From NCBI RefSeq assembly GCF_010820565.1, contig NZ_JAAIJQ010000052.1:1-39363 (forward strand): a stretch of 39,363 nucleotides of DNA, given 5' to 3'. Below, piece after piece: positions 8,134-16,692 of the stretch (position 1 is its first letter; each line of letters opens with the position of its first letter). The translations under genes were made by a program, and so were the position numbers. The notes beneath the pieces were generated by a model. The model was not told the DNA's origin. It saw only the letters and a list, made by a program, of their open reading frames with translations, and did no database searches. This DNA is from Thiorhodococcus minor. GTDB taxonomy: Bacteria > Pseudomonadota > Gammaproteobacteria > Chromatiales > Chromatiaceae.

Positions 8134-8850
8134 GTGCCCGACCGATCCGCGAATCCCGAAACGCCCGACACCCGCCAGCGCTTGCTGCGCAGCGCCCTGC
8201 GCGCCTTTGGGCACAACGACTACGACGCGGTCTCCAACCGCCAGCTGGTGCAGGACGCCGGGGCGAACGTGGCGGCGATCTCCTATCACTTCGGCGGCAA
8301 GCGCGAGCTCTACCTGGCCACGGCCGCCTACCTGGCGGAGCAGCTCGGCGAGGGCATAGGCGAACAACTGGACCGCATCGAGCAGGCGCTGCCCAGCGCG
8401 TCCGCGGCCGACTGCCAGCGGATGCTCGGGCAGTTGGTGAGTGGTTTCGCGCTGCGGTTGATCGCCGGTCCGCTCAGCGAGGACGCGCCGGGCTTCATCT
8501 TTCGCGAACAAAACCAGCCCACCGAGGCCTTCGATGTGCTCTACGAAAAGCTCTTCGGCCCGATGCACGCCGTCATGGCCAAGTTGGTTGCCGGCGCCCG
8601 CGGCCTGGAGGAGGTGGATACCGAGTGCCGCCTGGTGGCACATGCGCTGACGGGGCCGACCATCGCCTTCCGCGCCGCGCGCACGACGATGCTGCGCCAT
8701 CTCGGCCGGAATGCCTACACAGATGAGGACGTGGCGCAGATCCAGGCGCTGCTGTGCGTCATCACCAAGGCCGCGCTGGACTACCAAGCGCTCGGCTCCA
8801 ATCCCCTCCCATCCCATCCCCTGCCACCCCATTCAGGAGCAGACCGATGA
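8134..8850 (+). CDS. TetR/AcrR-family regulator, CerR-like
   Basis: This 238-residue one-component repressor has an N-terminal TetR helix-turn-helix at about residues 10-60, including TRQRLLRSALRAFGHNDYDA and 'VAAISYHFGGKRELY'. The C-terminal ligand domain (FGPMHAVMAKLV and following) is of the type in CerR/YbiH-like proteins that regulate neighbouring pumps. I chose GTG at 8134 with GGGAG five bases upstream over an in-frame GTG at 8113 without one. Its stop overlaps the start of the adaptor gene (ATGA), so regulator and pump form one transcript and autoregulation is likely. Confidence 0.85.
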   Translation: MPDRSANPETPDTRQRLLRSALRAFGHNDYDAVSNRQLVQDAGANVAAISYHFGGKRELYLATAAYLAEQLGEGIGEQLDRIEQALPSASAADCQRMLGQLVSGFALRLIAGPLSEDAPGFIFREQNQPTEAFDVLYEKLFGPMHAVMAKLVAGARGLEEVDTECRLVAHALTGPTIAFRAARTTMLRHLGRNAYTDEDVAQIQALLCVITKAALDYQALGSNPLPSHPLPPHSGADR

Positions 8851-10226
8851 GCACCGAGCGCCCCGTCCGCAAGCACCGCTGGCTGATCTTGCCGCCCATC
8901 GCCATCGGCATCGGCATCCTGGTCTGGATGGCCCAGGGCCGCGAGCCGCCGGCGCAGACCGAGCAGGGCGAAACGGCGCGTCCCGTGCGCGTCATCGAGG
9001 CGCCCGCGGTGGCGCTGGCACCGAGCGCCGAGGGCTATGGGCCGGTGCGCCCGGCGCGGGTCTGGAAGGCGGTGGCTCAGGTGTCCGGGCGCATCATCGA
9101 GATCCACCCGCGGCTGCGCGACGGCGAGATTCTGGCGGCGGGGACCGAGCTGATCCGCATCGATCCCATCGACTATGAGCTGGCCCTGGCACAGGCCCAG
9201 GCCGAGCTGGCGGAGCTGGAGGTGCAGGAGCAAAACGCCCGTGCATCGCTGGAGATCGAGGAGCGCAATCGCGACCTCGCCAACCAAGAGCTGGAGCGGC
9301 TGCGCAAGCTCGGGACACGGGGCACGGTCTCCGACAGTGATGTGGATCAGGCCGAGCGCGCCGCGCTGACCAGCAACAGCGCGGTGCAGAACCTGCGCAA
9401 CCAACTGACCCTGATCCCGACCCAGCGGCGGGTGCTAGAGAGCCAGGCGGCGCGCGCCGAGCGGGACCTGGAGCGCACCCAGATCCGGGCGCCGTTCGAT
9501 CTGCGCATCGCCAATCTGGGCGTGGAGGCGGATCAGTACGTCGGCGTCGGTCAGACCCTGTTCGAGGGCGACTCGGTGGACAGGGTGGAGATGGACATCC
9601 AGGTGCCGCTGTACGCGCTGCGGCGGCTGTTCCTGGACCTGCCCGCCGAGGGGCTGACACCAGACTGGGCGTCAGATCAGCCGCCAGACCCTCGGCAGGC
9701 CGCAAGCCGAGTGGTCGATCCGACCCAGCTCAACGCGCTGCTGCCCAAGCTCGCGGGACTCAATCCGCTGGTGCGGCTGGATCTCGGCGATGCCGTGGCC
9801 GAATGGCAGGCGGAGTTCGTGCGCATGGACGATGAGGTCGACCCGCAGACCCGCACCATGGGCGTGGTGGTGGCCGTCGACCGGCCCTATGACCAGATCA
9901 TCCCCGGCCAGCGACCGCCGCTGTCCAAGGGCATGTTCGTGCAGGTGGTGCTGCGCGGGCGCAGCCGTGGGCCGCGGGTGCTGGTGCCGCGCGGGGCGGT
10001 GCGCGATGGCGCCGTCTTCGTCGTCGACGATGAGCAGCGCCTGCGCCGCCGGCCGGTCGAGGTGCTGTTCGACCAGGACGGCAACAGCGTTATCGCCTCT
10101 GGTCTCGAGCCCGGTGAGCGGGTGGTGCTGTCGGACCTGGTGCCCGCCGTCGACGGCATGCTGCTGGACCCGCAAGTGGATATCGAGCTGGCCGAGCAAC
10201 TGCAAGCCCTCGGAGTCGCGCCATGA
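8847..10226 (+). CDS. RND efflux periplasmic adaptor subunit
   Basis: This 459-residue membrane-fusion protein links an inner-membrane RND pump to an outer-membrane channel. An N-terminal membrane anchor (WLILPPIAIGIGILVWMAQ) is followed by a lipoyl-like half (VSGRIIEIHPRLRDGEIL) and a long coiled-coil hairpin at about residues 115-210, with a second lipoyl half at IRAPFDLRIANLGVE. Beta-barrel and membrane-proximal domains complete it (VLVPRGAVRDGAVFVVDDEQ). The start has AGGAG eight bases upstream. Both ends overlap their neighbours by ATGA, so regulator, adaptor and permease are translationally coupled. Confidence 0.9.
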   Translation: MSTERPVRKHRWLILPPIAIGIGILVWMAQGREPPAQTEQGETARPVRVIEAPAVALAPSAEGYGPVRPARVWKAVAQVSGRIIEIHPRLRDGEILAAGTELIRIDPIDYELALAQAQAELAELEVQEQNARASLEIEERNRDLANQELERLRKLGTRGTVSDSDVDQAERAALTSNSAVQNLRNQLTLIPTQRRVLESQAARAERDLERTQIRAPFDLRIANLGVEADQYVGVGQTLFEGDSVDRVEMDIQVPLYALRRLFLDLPAEGLTPDWASDQPPDPRQAASRVVDPTQLNALLPKLAGLNPLVRLDLGDAVAEWQAEFVRMDDEVDPQTRTMGVVVAVDRPYDQIIPGQRPPLSKGMFVQVVLRGRSRGPRVLVPRGAVRDGAVFVVDDEQRLRRRPVEVLFDQDGNSVIASGLEPGERVVLSDLVPAVDGMLLDPQVDIELAEQLQALGVAP

Positions 10227-13200
10227 TCGCCTGGTTCGCACGCCACCAGACCGCGGCCAACCTGCTCATGGCCGCCATCATGATCCTTGGCCTCACCGCC
10301 CTGCCGGGCCTACAGCGCGAGACCCTGCCGGAGATCCAGAACGACAAGGTCCAGGTGCAATTGATCTACCGCGGCGCCACGCCAGAGGATGTCGAAGACG
10401 CGGTGTGCCGACGCCTGGAAGACGCCATCGAGGGCATCACAGATCTCGATGAGCTGCGCTGCGAGTCCCGCGAGGGCATCGGCACCGCCACCGCGGTCAT
10501 GCGCGAGGGCGCGGATATGATGCGCTTTCTCGACGACGTGAAGTCCGAGGTGGACGCCATCGACGACTTTCCGGACCAGGTCGAGCTGCCGGTGATCACA
10601 GAGCTGGGCCGCACCGAGCCGGTGATCTCGCTGGCGGTGACCGGGCCGCAAGACCCGGTCGACCTCAAGGCCTACGCCGAGGACCTCAAGGACCGGATAC
10701 TGGCCGGCACCGAGGTCGCCGAGGTCAGCGTCGTCGGCTTCTCGGACCATCACATCCGCATCGAGGTACCGGCCTGGCGGCTGCGCCAGTACGGCCTGTC
10801 CGCGCAGGACATCGCCGATGCCGTGGGCTGGCAGAGCCTCGGCAGCCCGGCGGGGCGGCTCGAGGGCGGCGCCGAGGACCTGCTGCTACGCTTCGACGAT
10901 CAGCGCAAGCGCGCGGAAGACTTCCGCGATCTGGTGGTTATCTCCGGCGCCGGCGGCGCCAGCATCCGTCTCGGCGAGATCGCGACCATCACCGACCGCT
11001 TCGACCGCGACGAGGACAAGATCCTGTTCGACGGCCAGCGCGCCGCGGTGCTGGACATCGCCAAGACCCGCGACCAAGACGTGCTCGACCTGCTCGGGCA
11101 GGTCCGCGCCTTCGTCGTCGCCGAGCAGGCGGCAACGCCGGCCGGCGTCGCGCTGCACCTGACCCAGGACCGCGCCTCCATCGTCCAGGACCGGCTCGAC
11201 ATGCTGGTCCGCAACGGCGTGCAGGGTCTGGCGCTGGTGTTCCTGGTGCTGTGGCTGTTCTTCGGCCTGCGCTACAGCTTCTGGGTCGCCATGGGGCTGC
11301 CGGTGTCCTTCCTCGGCGCCCTGTTCCTGCTGCCCGCCTTCGGCATCACCATCAACATGATCTCGATGGTGGGGCTGTTGATCGGCGTCGGCCTGCTGAT
11401 GGACGACGCCATCGTCATCAGTGAGAACATCGCCGCGCGCATGGCCAAGGGCGACAGCCCGGCGCGGGCCGCCATCGAGGGCTCGCGCGAGGTGGCGCCT
11501 GGCATCCTGTCGTCGTTCGCCACCACGCTGCTGGTGTTCGGCTCGCTGGCGTTCATCTCCGGGGAGATCGGGCAGATCCTGCGCATCATGCCCATCGTCT
11601 TGATCCTGGTGATCTCGGTGAGCCTGCTGGAGGCCTTTCTGATCCTGCCGCACCATCTGAATCACTCGCTGGCGCATCAGCGCGCCCATGGGGGCCCAGC
11701 TGGCAACGGGCAACGGCCATCGCGCTTCCGTCAGGGCTTCGAGCGCGGCTTCGGCCGCCTGCGCGACCGGACCTTCGGCCGGCTGCTCGACCTTGCGGTG
11801 GACTACCGCTATCTCACCGTCGGCCTGGTGCTGATGCTGTTCATCATCGCGGTGGCGATGCCGGTGGGCGGCAAGCTCAAGTTCGTCGGCTTCCCAGACC
11901 TGGACGGCGACGTCATCGAGGCCCGCATCCTGTTGCCCCAGGGTACCCCGCTGGCACGCACAGAGGCCGTCGTGGCAGGGGTCGAGACGGCGCTGGCCGA
12001 GGTCAACGACGTCTTCCGAGAGCGCCAGCCTGGGCAGCAGGATCTGGTGCAATCGGTGACCGTGATCTACGGCGAAAACCCGGACGCCTACGAGACAGGT
12101 CCGCATGTGGCGCGCGTGGTCGCGGACCTGCTCGGTGCCGAGGAGCGCGATGCCGCGCTGAGCGAGGTGCTCAACACCTGGCGTGCCGCGGTCGGCGAGC
12201 GGCCGGACGTCATCGGCATCAAGTACACCGAGCCCGCCATCGGCCCCGGCGGACGCGCCATCGATCTGCGTCTGGTGGGTGCAGACCTGGACCAGCTCAA
12301 GGCGGCGTCCAACGCACTGCAAGCCTATCTGAACCGCTTCGCCGGCGTGCAGGACCTCACCGACGACCTGCGCCCCGGCAAGCGCGAATACCGGCTGCGG
12401 CTGAAGCCCGACGCCGGCGTGCTGGGTCTGGACGCCCGCCAGGTCTCGGAGCAACTGCGTGCCGCCTTCCAGGGCGTGAAGATCGACGAGTTCCCGCTCG
12501 GCGCCGAGACTTATGAGGTCAACCTGCGCATCGACGCCGGCGACCGCACCGGCCCGGCCGATCTGGAGCGATTCGCCGTCACCGGCCGCGACGGCGCGCT
12601 GATCCCGCTCGCCAACCTGGCCGAGGTCGAGCAGGTGCGCGGCTGGGCGCGCATCCATCGCGTCGACGGCCAGCGCGCGGTCACGGTGCAGGGCGACGTC
12701 GATCGTGAGCTTGCCAACGCCCAAGAGCTGCTGGGTCAGGCCCGCGCCGAGTTCATCCCCGGCCTGCTGGAGCGCTTCCCGGGCGTGCACCTGGACGTGG
12801 AGGGCGAGAGCAAGGAATCCGCCGAGACCGGCCGATCCATCGGCCGCAACGTCCTGCTCGGCCTGATCGGCGTCTACATGCTGCTGGCGCTGCAATTCCG
12901 CGGCTATCTGGCGCCCATCACCGTGATGCTGGTGATCCCCACGGCGTTCATCGGCGTCGCGCTCGGCCACATGGCCCTGGGGCTGGACCTGACCATGCCC
13001 AGCATCGTCGGCATGGCCTCGCTGTTCGGCGTCGTCGTCAACGACAGCATCCTCTTGGTGACCTTCATCCGCCAGGAGCGCCGGCGCGGCATGGCCATCA
13101 TCGACGCCGCCAAACAGGCCGGTCGCGCCCGCTTTCGCCCCATCCTGCTGACCTCCATCACCACCGTCGCCGGCCTGACTCCGCTGCTGCTGGAGAAGAG

Positions 13201-13384
13201 CCTACAGGCGCAGATCCTGATCCCGCTGGCCGCCAGCCTCGCCTTCGGATTGGTCACCGCCACCATTGCGGCGCTCTTCCTGGTGCCGGCGGTCTACGTC
13301 ATCCTCGATGACTTTGGGGCGCTGGGGGCACTGGAGGCGGAGGCGGACGGTAACGCGCCGACGGTCCAAGAGGCTCGCGCGTAG
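10223..13384 (+). CDS. RND-family efflux permease (HAE1/AcrB-like)
   Basis: This 1053-residue inner-membrane proton antiporter has normal RND length and two repeats of a transmembrane bundle with large periplasmic porter loops. Visible marks are the N-terminal helix IAWFARHQTAANLLMAAIM, the TM4 acidic pair in GLLIGVGLLMDDAIVISENI and the second-half TM segment 'GVVVNDSILLVTFIRQERRR'. It follows the adaptor with a four-base overlap. No TolC-type outer-membrane channel gene is present in the window, so the channel must be encoded elsewhere. The sequence looks closer to uncharacterised AcrB-like pumps than to heavy-metal CzcA types. The substrate is unknown. Confidence 0.92.
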   Translation: MIAWFARHQTAANLLMAAIMILGLTALPGLQRETLPEIQNDKVQVQLIYRGATPEDVEDAVCRRLEDAIEGITDLDELRCESREGIGTATAVMREGADMMRFLDDVKSEVDAIDDFPDQVELPVITELGRTEPVISLAVTGPQDPVDLKAYAEDLKDRILAGTEVAEVSVVGFSDHHIRIEVPAWRLRQYGLSAQDIADAVGWQSLGSPAGRLEGGAEDLLLRFDDQRKRAEDFRDLVVISGAGGASIRLGEIATITDRFDRDEDKILFDGQRAAVLDIAKTRDQDVLDLLGQVRAFVVAEQAATPAGVALHLTQDRASIVQDRLDMLVRNGVQGLALVFLVLWLFFGLRYSFWVAMGLPVSFLGALFLLPAFGITINMISMVGLLIGVGLLMDDAIVISENIAARMAKGDSPARAAIEGSREVAPGILSSFATTLLVFGSLAFISGEIGQILRIMPIVLILVISVSLLEAFLILPHHLNHSLAHQRAHGGPAGNGQRPSRFRQGFERGFGRLRDRTFGRLLDLAVDYRYLTVGLVLMLFIIAVAMPVGGKLKFVGFPDLDGDVIEARILLPQGTPLARTEAVVAGVETALAEVNDVFRERQPGQQDLVQSVTVIYGENPDAYETGPHVARVVADLLGAEERDAALSEVLNTWRAAVGERPDVIGIKYTEPAIGPGGRAIDLRLVGADLDQLKAASNALQAYLNRFAGVQDLTDDLRPGKREYRLRLKPDAGVLGLDARQVSEQLRAAFQGVKIDEFPLGAETYEVNLRIDAGDRTGPADLERFAVTGRDGALIPLANLAEVEQVRGWARIHRVDGQRAVTVQGDVDRELANAQELLGQARAEFIPGLLERFPGVHLDVEGESKESAETGRSIGRNVLLGLIGVYMLLALQFRGYLAPITVMLVIPTAFIGVALGHMALGLDLTMPSIVGMASLFGVVVNDSILLVTFIRQERRRGMAIIDAAKQAGRARFRPILLTSITTVAGLTPLLLEKSLQAQILIPLAASLAFGLVTATIAALFLVPAVYVILDDFGALGALEAEADGNAPTVQEARA

Positions 13385-13397
13385 CGGCATCCGCTGT

Positions 13398-13414
13398 CGG
13401 CCTTCTTCAGGCCG
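13398..13414 (+). terminator. Possible hairpin terminator after the RND permease
   Basis: CGGCCT-TCTTC-AGGCCG is a six-bp perfect stem starting 14 bases after the permease stop. No T-run follows, so intrinsic termination is uncertain. Confidence 0.25.
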
Positions 13415-13575
13415 CGGCTCACCAGCGCTAGGGCACATGAGCCTAGAAAGAGCTGCCAGCCACCAGCAGCCAGCTCATAGCTTTGTTTCGGAGCTGCTTT
13501 CAGGTCTTCGCTGAGTCACCCAAGGGGCGAGCGGCTGATCGGCCAGAAAATTCGGCAACTGTATGATAGGCCTCC

Positions 13576-13642
13576 GCTGGTAGCTGGTAGCTGGTAGCTG
13601 GTAGCTGGTAGCTGGTAGCTGGTAGCTGGTAGCTGGTAGCTG
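13576..13642. repeat. Heptanucleotide tandem repeat (TAGCTGG)n
   Basis: Eight perfect consecutive copies of TAGCTGG run from 13581 to 13636, flanked by a partial GCTGG before and TAGCTG after. The unit is not a multiple of three and lies between genes, so it is not coding. It resembles the short tandemly repeated repetitive sequences of some bacterial genomes and could vary in copy number. Confidence 0.95.
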
Positions 13643-13843
13643 ACTGCTCCAATTAGGATGAAGACAGTGCGTGAGCTGCGTGCCACGCGAACGCCGACAT
13701 GGCCGCCGAGTCAGCGGGAGAAATCGGGAGAGAAATCGGGGGCGGTGGGGCCTGACAAGGCCGCCCGTGCTAGCGGGTGTGGGAGTCCCGCCTGGGTCGA
13801 GGTGAGCCGCGAGCCCAGTATCGAGCCTAGCATCGAGAGCACT

Positions 13844-14029
13844 TAGGTGATTTCCTGAAATGATCCTACCCAGAACAGCGCCTCCAGTCGGATGGGCAAA
13901 GCCCCTGGCACGCCGGCACGTATGGGGAAGACGTTTGTGGGGCGTGCCCACCCAGGTCGCTCGGGCGCCTGGACGATGGGCACGCTGCGCTTTGCCCATC
14001 CGGGGAATCTGTTTCCCGGAAATCACCTA
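13844..14029. repeat. Nested palindromic element, MITE-like
   Basis: Three perfect inverted repeats are nested inside one another. The outer pair is TAGGTGATTTCC (13844-13855) with GGAAATCACCTA (14018-14029). The middle pair is CGGATGGGCAAAGC (13889-13902) with GCTTTGCCCATCCG (13989-14002). The inner pair is GCGTGCCCA (13942-13950) with TGGGCACGC (13977-13985). The 186-bp unit has no coding capacity and could fold into a long cruciform or RNA hairpin, which fits a non-autonomous mobile repeat. Whether other copies exist in the genome cannot be seen here. Confidence 0.75.
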
Positions 14030-14120
14030 ACGCCATCTGCAGTCGATCTCCTGGGCGCTTGGATCCATGGCGCAGACCGCCTTGCCGAGCCGCGCGAGGC
14101 CGAGTTAGACCAGCTGCCAT

Positions 14121-14900
14121 TCAGCGGGCGCCTGCCTGTCTAGTCGACAGCACGCCATGAAAGTAGTCTTCCAGCATTGGGCCGAGGTCTTGACCCTTGC
14201 CGGGAGGATCGAGCCGACGTCCGAGCCGCACCCGATACTGCAGCGGCATCTCTGGGCAGCGGAACAAGGGCCAGCCCTTGGCGAGGAAGGCCGAGCTCGT
14301 CTCGATGAGGATCGTTTGCACGGGGACCTCGGCGAGCCGGGCGATGGCGCCGGTCGCGGGTACCAGGGGATTGATGGGCGGCCGGGTCGTGCGCGTGCCT
14401 TCGGGGAAGAGCAGGAGCTGGCCGCCCTGGTCCAGGTCCCGACAGGCGGCCTTGATCATGGCGCGCGGATGCTTGTTGGGGATGTAGCCCGCCAGACGTG
14501 CCCCGGCGCCGAGGAGGAGATTTCCCATCAGCTCCGCCTTCATGATGCAGGCGATGTTCGGTAGCCGCGAGATGATCATGACGGCATCCAGCAGACTGGG
14601 GTGGTTGGGGGCCAGGATCATGGGGCCGGCGTCCCGGAGCCGGTCAAGCGCGCTGAGATCGAAGCGGCAGGCGCCCACCGCAGTCAGGATCCATAGATAC
14701 AGCCGGAAGCCATAGGTGATGCCGCGCCGTCCGACGGGGCGCGCAATCTGCTTCGGCAGCAATGCCTGGAGGACCAGCGCGAAGGGGGTCCATGTCAGAC
14801 AGATCAGGGCGAGGGCGAAGAGCCCGAAGTAGAGACAGAAGTAGGCGTAGGCCTTGGGAAAGCGGCCGAGACCTGTGTCTCGCTCGACGACATTCGACAT
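14121..14900 (-). CDS. PlsC-like lysophospholipid acyltransferase (aryl-polyene locus)
   Basis: This 259-residue membrane-associated acyltransferase has an N-terminal hydrophobic region (FCLYFGLFALALICLTWTPF). The catalytic motif NHPSLLD gives HX4D, and FPEGTRT gives the substrate-binding block. It is related to 1-acylglycerol-3-phosphate acyltransferases. Members next to aryl-polyene genes are thought to attach the polyene acyl chain to a glycerol or lipid head. The ATG directly abuts the TAG stop of the MipA gene, so it is the last gene of the halogenase-chorismatase-MipA-acyltransferase run. Specific participation in pigment assembly is inference from this position. Confidence 0.82.
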   Translation of the reverse strand: MSNVVERDTGLGRFPKAYAYFCLYFGLFALALICLTWTPFALVLQALLPKQIARPVGRRGITYGFRLYLWILTAVGACRFDLSALDRLRDAGPMILAPNHPSLLDAVMIISRLPNIACIMKAELMGNLLLGAGARLAGYIPNKHPRAMIKAACRDLDQGGQLLLFPEGTRTTRPPINPLVPATGAIARLAEVPVQTILIETSSAFLAKGWPLFRCPEMPLQYRVRLGRRLDPPGKGQDLGPMLEDYFHGVLSTRQAGAR

Positions 14901-15749
14901 CTAGTCGCGCACTCGAACGGTCTCTGGGGATTGGCCGATGATCCAGGCGATCCCGATTCCGGCTGCCCAGGCGTGGTCTTGGCGCACGAGTGGACTCTCG
15001 GCGAAGACGGCGTCTTCCAGTCTGTCGTAGCGGGCGAAGCACCCGACCCAGAAGCGGTCGAAGCGTTTCGAGAGGGCGGCGATGGCCTTGAGACCGCCAA
15101 ACCCGCCGTCCGCTCGGTAGGCGGGGCGCTCGGGGGTGACGAAGGCTGGGGCGACGTCGTAGAAGTAGGCATGCTGGCGCCGGTTGCCATAGTCGGCGCC
15201 GATGAGCAGCCCGAGATTCCAGCCGGCGAAGCCGAGCGGGTCCTCGATGTCCAGGTTGATCTTTGGGGTGAAGACGAGACCCGCGTCGCGGAAGTTTCCG
15301 CCAACGGCGATGGCCTTGCGCAGGGGGAGGCGCAGGTCGAGCAGCATCCTCTGGTCGGGTGAGCGCCAGAGATGGATTTCCAGGCTGGGGCCGATCTCGA
15401 AGGTGGGATCGAGGTCGGACATGCCGCGGCGCGCGTCATTGCCGTCGCTGTCGACGGGCAGCGAGGCCGAGACGCTCAGGTTGAGCTCGGCGATCCTATT
15501 GTCGAAGAGCACGCCGCGCACCCCGTCGCGGTCCGCCTGAAAGATCTCGCCGCGGTAGACGAAATAGGGCATCGGCAGCGCATAGCTGCGCTGGTGATCC
15601 GATCCGCGATAGTCCGGGAAGCTGAGCACAGTTGCACCGAGCCCGGCCTCCCAGAGGGGCTTCTCAGTCTGCGCCCTGGGCTCGCCGACCAGCGCGGTGA
15701 GCGAGAAGGCGATGCCGGCGAGGAGGTATCTCCCGAAGCCGAGTGTCAT
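14901..15749 (-). CDS. MipA/OmpV-family outer-membrane protein
   Basis: This 282-residue protein has a cleavable signal peptide (LLAGIAFSLTALVGEPRAQ) and a series of amphipathic beta strands typical of MipA/OmpV scaffolding barrels, for example GLGATVLSFPDYRGSDHQRS near the N-terminus. It starts inside the stop of the chorismatase gene (ATGA) and abuts the acyltransferase, so it is firmly in the pigment operon. MipA proteins are best known as murein-hydrolase scaffolds. Here an outer-membrane role in holding or placing the lipid-like pigment is an inference. Confidence 0.8.
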   Translation of the reverse strand: MTLGFGRYLLAGIAFSLTALVGEPRAQTEKPLWEAGLGATVLSFPDYRGSDHQRSYALPMPYFVYRGEIFQADRDGVRGVLFDNRIAELNLSVSASLPVDSDGNDARRGMSDLDPTFEIGPSLEIHLWRSPDQRMLLDLRLPLRKAIAVGGNFRDAGLVFTPKINLDIEDPLGFAGWNLGLLIGADYGNRRQHAYFYDVAPAFVTPERPAYRADGGFGGLKAIAALSKRFDRFWVGCFARYDRLEDAVFAESPLVRQDHAWAAGIGIAWIIGQSPETVRVRD

Positions 15750-16690
15750 GGACGGACATCCTCCAGCCGCGCCAGGCCCATGGCCTCGATCTCGATCAGC
15801 AGCTCGCGCCGGCAGATGTCGGCCTGCATGAAATGCCAGTGCGTGTGGCCGGGCAGCCAGGCCTGGAGCTCGGCGGCGACGGTGCTCTGGTCGGCTGGCT
15901 CTCTCAGATAGATCACGTATTCCAATCCTTTCGCCACGAAAGTCTGTGTGCCTTGAATCCGGTTCGCCTCCGCGATCATCGTCCGCAGATTGACGATGGT
16001 CTCGCGTGTCTGGGCGGAGGCATCGCCTGGGTGCAGACTGCGATGGCCCAGGATGGCCGCTGTTCCCGAGATGAAGAGCGCGGCATCATCTTGGTGTGCG
16101 ATGAGTGCTGCGCGCGCGAAGGTCGGGCTGCGTGGTCCATAGTCTTCGGGGTAGCGGAAGGCGCTGACTTGACGGGGGCTCTCGAGCGAGCGTCCTGGTG
16201 CCCGGGCCGCGAGAAAGCCGATCTGGAGCCTCTGTGTTTGGCCGCCCAGGGCTGATGCCGCGGGCAAGTGCTCGGTCAAGCTGCGCCCGCTCGCCGCGAA
16301 GGCGTCCTGCCGCCCGATATTGAATTGGCGATAGCGCTCCAGGCCGGACTCCAGGACGTTGATGCGCGGGAGATAGCTCCAGACACGGACCAAATGGGGG
16401 TAGCCCTTGGCGTCGATGCAGCGAAAGATCGCGCGAAAGGCGGCCTCTGCCGCGTCCTCGAGAGCAGGTTTTCGCGCATCCCGCATCGCCCGAGGATGCT
16501 CTTCTTGGGATAAGGCGCCGAAGAGGAGCCCATTGCCCTCCCAGCACTGTAAGGCTTCCCAGGTGTGAGGCTGGGCGCAGCCCGTGAGCTGAAGTGCCGG
16601 CCGCCATGCGCGCTCTGGCGCCAGCGTGGTGAGCTCAGGCACTTCGGCGGCTGACTCCCGCGTCATGGCGCGACGCTCATCTAAGCCCAT
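15746..16690 (-). CDS. Chorismatase, XanB2/FkbO/Hyg5-like (hydroxybenzoate synthase)
   Basis: This 314-residue protein of the pteridine-dependent-deoxygenase-like/chorismatase family hydrolyses chorismate to hydroxybenzoate (3-HBA and/or 4-HBA in XanB2) plus pyruvate. Family features in order are YPHLVRVWSYLPRIN, RYRQFNIGRQDAFA, HLPAASALGG, PRQVSAFRYPEDYGPRSP and LFISGTAAILGHRSLHPGD. A RidA-like C-terminal half follows. I chose the ATG at 16690, two bases after the halogenase stop and with GAGG about seven bases upstream. In Xanthomonas the product is the aryl starter of xanthomonadin, and the acyl-AMP ligase and ACP nearby fit the same use. Which isomer is made cannot be decided by eye. Confidence 0.85.
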   Translation of the reverse strand: MGLDERRAMTRESAAEVPELTTLAPERAWRPALQLTGCAQPHTWEALQCWEGNGLLFGALSQEEHPRAMRDARKPALEDAAEAAFRAIFRCIDAKGYPHLVRVWSYLPRINVLESGLERYRQFNIGRQDAFAASGRSLTEHLPAASALGGQTQRLQIGFLAARAPGRSLESPRQVSAFRYPEDYGPRSPTFARAALIAHQDDAALFISGTAAILGHRSLHPGDASAQTRETIVNLRTMIAEANRIQGTQTFVAKGLEYVIYLREPADQSTVAAELQAWLPGHTHWHFMQADICRRELLIEIEAMGLARLEDVRP

Positions 16691-16692
16691 GC

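Larger units (their letters stand above)
13385..14120. other. Non-coding region with repeats
   Basis: No protein-coding gene is supported across these 736 bases. The region contains a possible terminator, a heptanucleotide microsatellite and a nested palindromic element, each listed separately. Open frames here simply read through those repeats. Confidence 0.7.

Noticed and set aside
10886-12970. 694-codon open frame antisense to the RND permease
   Set aside because: It lies wholly inside a clear RND gene and its composition (His, Gln, Ala, Asp and Arg rich) is typical of a high-GC shadow frame.
13475-14026. 183-codon minus-strand frame
   Set aside because: It reads straight through the microsatellite (giving repeated PATSYQL) and the palindromic element.
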